A stretch of 64,000 nucleotides of DNA, taken from Achromobacter sp. UMC71 (lineage in GTDB: Bacteria > Pseudomonadota > Gammaproteobacteria > Burkholderiales > Burkholderiaceae_B). Below are positions 61,122 to 64,000 of the stretch, piece by piece. The position numbers and the translations under genes are program-made. A model generated the notes under the pieces. It saw only the letters and a program-made list of their open reading frames with translations, was not told where the DNA came from and ran no database searches. The stretch lies in assembly GCF_014170305.1 (NCBI RefSeq), contig NZ_LZZT01000015.1, forward strand, positions 124,001 through 188,000, in the 5' to 3' direction. How positions within the stretch are numbered: position 1 is the stretch's first letter; each line of letters begins with the position of its first letter.

Positions 61122-61933
61122 GCCGCCCCCGGGGTCGCGGCCAAACGGGTGCAGGACTGCGCCAGCGGCACCACGCGCAGCACCCGATTGCCGTAGAAGC
61201 ACGGTTGCAGCGGCTTGTCCGCCAGCTCGGTCGCGCCGAGCAAGCCGCGCACCGCGGATTTGAAATCACCCGGGAAGTCCGCCGTGGCAGCCAGTGGAAT
61301 ATCGACATCCACAGCCCAATGCTGCGGCTGGAAGGTCCACCCGGCCAGCCCTGCCCAGCGGGCCAGCACGGCACGCAGCGTGGCATCGGGCGGGGCTGCG
61401 CGAAACAGCGGCGTGGACGCTGCCTGCGTGACGGCCAACGGGGTTGCAGCGGACGGCGGGTTGACCACGCCGGGCTCGCGCAGCGGCGCCGGCGACCCCA
61501 CGCCGGCCTGTCCGGCGGGCGTGGCCGCTACGGCTGTCGAAGCGACTGCGGATTCGAGAGGTGCGGCGTCCTGCCCGCGCTGCGCCCGCGCCGCCAATCT
61601 GCCGCCGCGAAACGACAGCGCGCGCCACGCGCCAGCCAGCACCACATAAGGCTCACGGCGCACATAAGGCAAGGCGCGCTCGCCGTCGGGACCAACGCCG
61701 AAAATGGCCGGCAAGGCCTGGCCCGGGGCGAACTGCAGCCAGGTCTCGCGGCCGTCGTCGAACACCTGCATGGGCGCGACAGCCGGATCGCCGGACAGTT
61801 GCCAATCAAAGCGAAAGCCCTGCGCAGCCGGGCCGGACGCCTGCCACGATGCATTGGCAGCCCCCTTGGCCAAGGGTATGGCGCAACCGGCCAGGCCAGA
61901 CAGGCCCGCCGCCAGAAAGAGTATTCGAACCAT
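61118..61933 (-). CDS. pilL: PilL-like lipoprotein with TcpQ C-terminal domain
   Basis: 271 residues. A short lipoprotein signal (LAAGLSGLAGC, lipidated Cys about 17), an extended middle, and a C-terminal TcpQ-like domain (about 180-260: ATLRAVLARWAGLAGWTFQ, DFKSAVRGLLGAT, CFYGNRVLRVV) as found in PilL and TcpQ proteins that stabilise the secretin. It is the first gene of the operon; its promoter lies in the gap that also holds the tandem repeats. Confidence 0.83.
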   Translation of the reverse strand: MVRILFLAAGLSGLAGCAIPLAKGAANASWQASGPAAQGFRFDWQLSGDPAVAPMQVFDDGRETWLQFAPGQALPAIFGVGPDGERALPYVRREPYVVLAGAWRALSFRGGRLAARAQRGQDAAPLESAVASTAVAATPAGQAGVGSPAPLREPGVVNPPSAATPLAVTQAASTPLFRAAPPDATLRAVLARWAGLAGWTFQPQHWAVDVDIPLAATADFPGDFKSAVRGLLGATELADKPLQPCFYGNRVLRVVPLAQSCTRLAATPGAA

Positions 61934-62039
61934 GCTTCACCGCAAGCAAAAGGCGAACCGGAAGTGGATCGCGGTGAAGAGATGGTGGAGGAAGGCCCGG
62001 CATCGCAACAGACTGGCATGTACGGACGGCTAGGAATGT

Positions 62040-62322
62040 CGCCCCCCACGCCGCGCGCTACGCGCTTGCTGCCCCCCCGAGGGGGGCTTCTTTCCCTTGG
62101 GACGGCCCGGCGGGAAAGAACGCCCCCCACGCCGCGCGCTGCGCGCTTGCAGCCCCCCCGAGGGGGGGCTTCTTTCCCTTGGGACGGCCCGGCGGGAAAG
62201 AACGCCCCCCACGCCGCGCGCTACGCGCTTGCTGCCCCCCCGAGGGGGGCTTCTTTCCCTTGGGACGGCCCGGCGGGAAAGAACGCCCCCCACGCCGCGC
62301 GCTGCGCGCTTGCTGCCCCCCA
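62040..62322. repeat. Tandem array of 81-82 bp GC-rich units
   Basis: Three full units (62040-62120, 62121-62202 and 62203-62283) and a partial fourth (62284-62322) begin CGCCCCCCACGCCGCGCGCT. Units differ only at a few sites, for example TACGCGC versus TGCGCGC and one extra G in unit 2. Each unit carries a C-run/G-run hairpin (GCCCCCCCGAGGGGGGC), a small CGCGC/GCGCG stem and a TTTCCC/GGGAAA pair. Near identity indicates recent tandem duplication. Confidence 0.92.
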
Positions 62323-62344
62323 AAGGAAAAGAATTCGCACAATA

Positions 62345-62373
62345 AAAAAGCCCGGTTCGAGAACCGGGCTTTC
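62345..62373 (-). terminator. Terminator of ugpB
   Basis: An 11-bp stem AAAGCCCGGTT / AACCGGGCTTT with a 4-base loop, followed on the minus strand by a T-run. It begins 24 bases past the ugpB stop. Confidence 0.93.
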
Positions 62374-62396
62374 GGACCTTGCGGGCCGTGCGGCGC

Positions 62397-63737
62397 TTAG
62401 CGTTGCGTTGCGATGGTGCGGGCCTGGTTGGCGGCGTTGTTCAGGGCCGAGACCGGCGGGGTCTTGCCTTCGAACGCGTCGTTCAGTTGTTGGTTGAACA
62501 CGGGCTCGATACGCTCGTAGTTAGCCATGCGGAAACCGCGGCTGTTGGTGGCCGGGCGGGTGCTCATGGACGCCACGACGGCTTGGGCGCCGGGGATGCT
62601 CTTGTAGAACGACACGTCGGACGCGCGGAACGCGGCTTCGGTCAGCGGCAGGTAGCCGGTGCGCTGGTGCCATTCCGCCGCGATGACGGGCTTGGACAGC
62701 CAGGCCAGGAACTGCGCGGTGGCCTTTTCTTCGGCTTGCGGACGGCCTTCAAGCGCCCACAGCGCCGAACCGCTCACGAACGGCTGGCCGCCGGTCTGGG
62801 TGGCCTGGTCGTAGTAAGGCAGCGGCGACACACCGAACGAGAGTCCCTTGGTGTTCAGGAACTGGCCGAACGAGCCCGAGTTGCCAGTCAAGACCGCGCA
62901 TTCGCCCTTGGCGAAGAGCTTGTCGGCGCTGTTGTCGGCGGTGTGGGCCATGAACAGCAGCGACCGCTTCCAGCTGACCATCAGCGAAATATGGCGCATG
63001 TAGAGCGTGTCGAACTGCATCGCAGGCGCCGCGCTCTTCTTGGTGACGGCATCCAGGCCGTTGTTGTTGCTGGTGAACTGCTGGTTGTTCACAGGCGCCA
63101 GGTTTTCCAGATGGATGGACACCTGGTCGCTGGACGCGTAGGGACAATCGATGTCGGCCACGTCGCGCAGCTTGAGCAGTTCGGCCTGCAGGCCGGTCCA
63201 GGTGCGGGCGGGCTTGTTGGGATCGAGGCCGGCCTTCTTGTAGGCGGCGGTGTTGTAGAACATCACCGGCACTTCGGCCATCCAGGGGAAGGCCAGCAGG
63301 CGGCCCTTACCGTCGCGGATGAAGCTGCTGGTGGCCGGCACGAACCAGTTCAGGTCCTTGACGGGGTACTTGGCCAGCAATTCGTACATCGGCAGGATGG
63401 CCTTGTGATCGGCCACGACTTCCGGCGAATGGTTGTCGTTCAGCTGCACCAGGTTCGGGGCCTTCTTGGCCTTGACCGCGGCCGAGGCTTCCTGCTGCAG
63501 CGCAGCCTGGGAATCGAAGCCGCGCAAGGTCACTTTGACCTGGTCCTGCTCTTTGTTGTACTGCTTGGCCAGCTTTTCGAATTCGGCCTTGTTCGCGTCC
63601 GGCAGCGTGTGCCAGACCTGGATTTCGACGGGTGCGGCATTGGCCGCGCCCGCTACCGCCATGGCGGCGCCAAACACCCATGCGCGCCGGCTGGCGAACA
63701 TCGCGCGGGCAACGCCCGCCAATTGCAATTTCTTCAT
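62397..63737 (-). CDS. ugpB: UgpB-like sn-glycerol-3-phosphate-binding protein
   Basis: 446 residues, family 1 solute-binding protein. A twin-basic signal region (RRAWVFGAAMAVAGAANAA, mature from about 36) precedes VEIQVWHTLPDANKAEFEKLAKQYNKEQDQVKV, LVQLNDNHSPEVVAD and NYERIEPVFNQQLNDAFEGKTPP. It resembles the UgpB glycerol-3-phosphate/glycerophosphodiester receptors. Unusually, no ugpA/E/C follows it, and a terminator comes next. Its ATG at 63737 is 4 bases after the stop of a DadA-like gene, so the two are co-transcribed. Confidence 0.9.
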   Translation of the reverse strand: MKKLQLAGVARAMFASRRAWVFGAAMAVAGAANAAPVEIQVWHTLPDANKAEFEKLAKQYNKEQDQVKVTLRGFDSQAALQQEASAAVKAKKAPNLVQLNDNHSPEVVADHKAILPMYELLAKYPVKDLNWFVPATSSFIRDGKGRLLAFPWMAEVPVMFYNTAAYKKAGLDPNKPARTWTGLQAELLKLRDVADIDCPYASSDQVSIHLENLAPVNNQQFTSNNNGLDAVTKKSAAPAMQFDTLYMRHISLMVSWKRSLLFMAHTADNSADKLFAKGECAVLTGNSGSFGQFLNTKGLSFGVSPLPYYDQATQTGGQPFVSGSALWALEGRPQAEEKATAQFLAWLSKPVIAAEWHQRTGYLPLTEAAFRASDVSFYKSIPGAQAVVASMSTRPATNSRGFRMANYERIEPVFNQQLNDAFEGKTPPVSALNNAANQARTIATQR

Positions 63738-63741
63738 AGGT

Positions 63742-64000
63742 TCATAGACCAAGAAAAGGGAATTCCGGTTCTGGACGCTTGCCGCTCAGGAAGTCGGCCA
63801 AAGCCCGGCCCGAGCCAACGCCCATCGTCCAGCCGAGAGTACCGTGTCCGGTATTGATATACAAATTGGGGATACGGCTGCGGCCGACGATAGGCACGTT
63901 CGAGGGGGTGGACGGGCGCAAGCCCGACCAATAACTGACGCGCTCGAAATCGAGCGCGTCGGGAAAGAGTTCGCGGGCAAGCCGGGTCATGGCTTCGCAG
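63742..64000 (-). CDS. dadA: D-amino-acid dehydrogenase-like protein, C-terminal part (runs off the window)
   Basis: The last 85 residues of a DadA-type FAD enzyme: YWSGLRPSTPSNVPIVGRSR and NLYINTGHGTLGWTMGVGSG match the C-terminal FAD/substrate region of DadA. The gene is cut by the right window edge, so its start and length are unknown. It ends 4 bases before ugpB. Confidence 0.88.
   Translation of the reverse strand, partial: CEAMTRLARELFPDALDFERVSYWSGLRPSTPSNVPIVGRSRIPNLYINTGHGTLGWTMGVGSGRALADFLSGKRPEPEFPFLGL

Larger units (their letters stand above)
61934..62396. other. Intergenic region between pilL and ugpB
   Basis: 463 bases without a credible gene. It contains the tandem array at 62040-62322, the ugpB terminator at 62345-62373 and, nearest pilL, about 105 bases that should include the pilus promoter, although no clear boxes were found. 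Open frames inside the repeats encode only repeated Arg/Gly/Pro peptides and are not genes. Confidence 0.6.

Noticed and set aside
62040-62322. The tandem units as a CRISPR array
   Set aside because: The units are 81-82 bp with no variable spacers between them and there is no cas gene. The whole unit repeats, so it is a simple tandem duplication.
62030-62345. Short open frames with a repeated Gly-Arg-Pro peptide in the repeats
   Set aside because: They exist on both strands only because the DNA repeats; no ribosome-binding site or family resemblance.

Overview
The window reads as chromosome of a GC-rich betaproteobacterium of the order Burkholderiales, most likely family Alcaligenaceae (Achromobacter/Bordetella type). 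That assignment is inferred from protein sequences and gene neighbourhoods (rpsU-dnaG-rpoD, hfq-hflX-hflK-hflC-hisZ-purA, rlmN-rodZ-ispG-hisS-yfgM-bamB-der, rpsP-rimM-trmD), not from a database search. Coding density is high. No insertion sequence, prophage, CRISPR array or integrase was seen.

Layout. Bases 135-1971 hold homoserine kinase (thrB) and a BPSS1780-type membrane protein. Bases 1150-10856 (minus strand) are a compact Tad/Flp pilus operon whose neighbouring genes mostly overlap as ATGA or GTGA: Flp-type pilin, two TadE/TadG-like membrane proteins, an unassigned exported protein, RcpC, RcpA secretin, an FHA-TadA ATPase fusion, TadB, TadC and a DUF192 frame. Bases 11296-17513 are an envelope-flavoured segment: acyltransferase, DHA2-type MFS exporter, GT9 and GT4 glycosyltransferases, a small membrane protein and a GNAT acetyltransferase. 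Bases 17642-23053 carry a CAU tRNA, rpoD, dnaG and rpsU.

Bases 23354-39547 (minus strand) are a long housekeeping block: ndk, rlmN, rodZ, ispG, hisS, yfgM, bamB, der, hisC, hfq, hflX, hflK, hflC, hisZ, purA and a phosphoribosyltransferase. It covers translation fidelity, membrane protein quality control, outer-membrane assembly, isoprenoid, histidine and purine metabolism. valS (39951-42845, plus) diverges from ndk. Bases 42944-47264 form a catabolic module: XRE-cupin regulator, polar-amino-acid ABC transporter and FAD oxidoreductase. Next come trmD-rimM-rpsP, an exported repeat protein, tusA and alaS.

Bases 53135-61933 (minus strand) are a second pilus system, a type IVb operon in the order pilL-pilN-pilO-pilP-pilQ-pilR-pilS-pilV. 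A tandem array of 81-82 bp GC-rich units lies upstream of it. The right edge holds a UgpB-like binding protein and the C-terminal part of a DadA-like dehydrogenase.

Neither pilus locus carries its prepilin peptidase, so both need a processing enzyme encoded elsewhere. The least explained items are the exported Tad-associated protein (7809-8558), the DUF192 frame that runs antisense through its neighbour, the repeat array upstream of pilL, and the promoter/terminator arrangement before hisZ. I did not find a system I can confidently call new.
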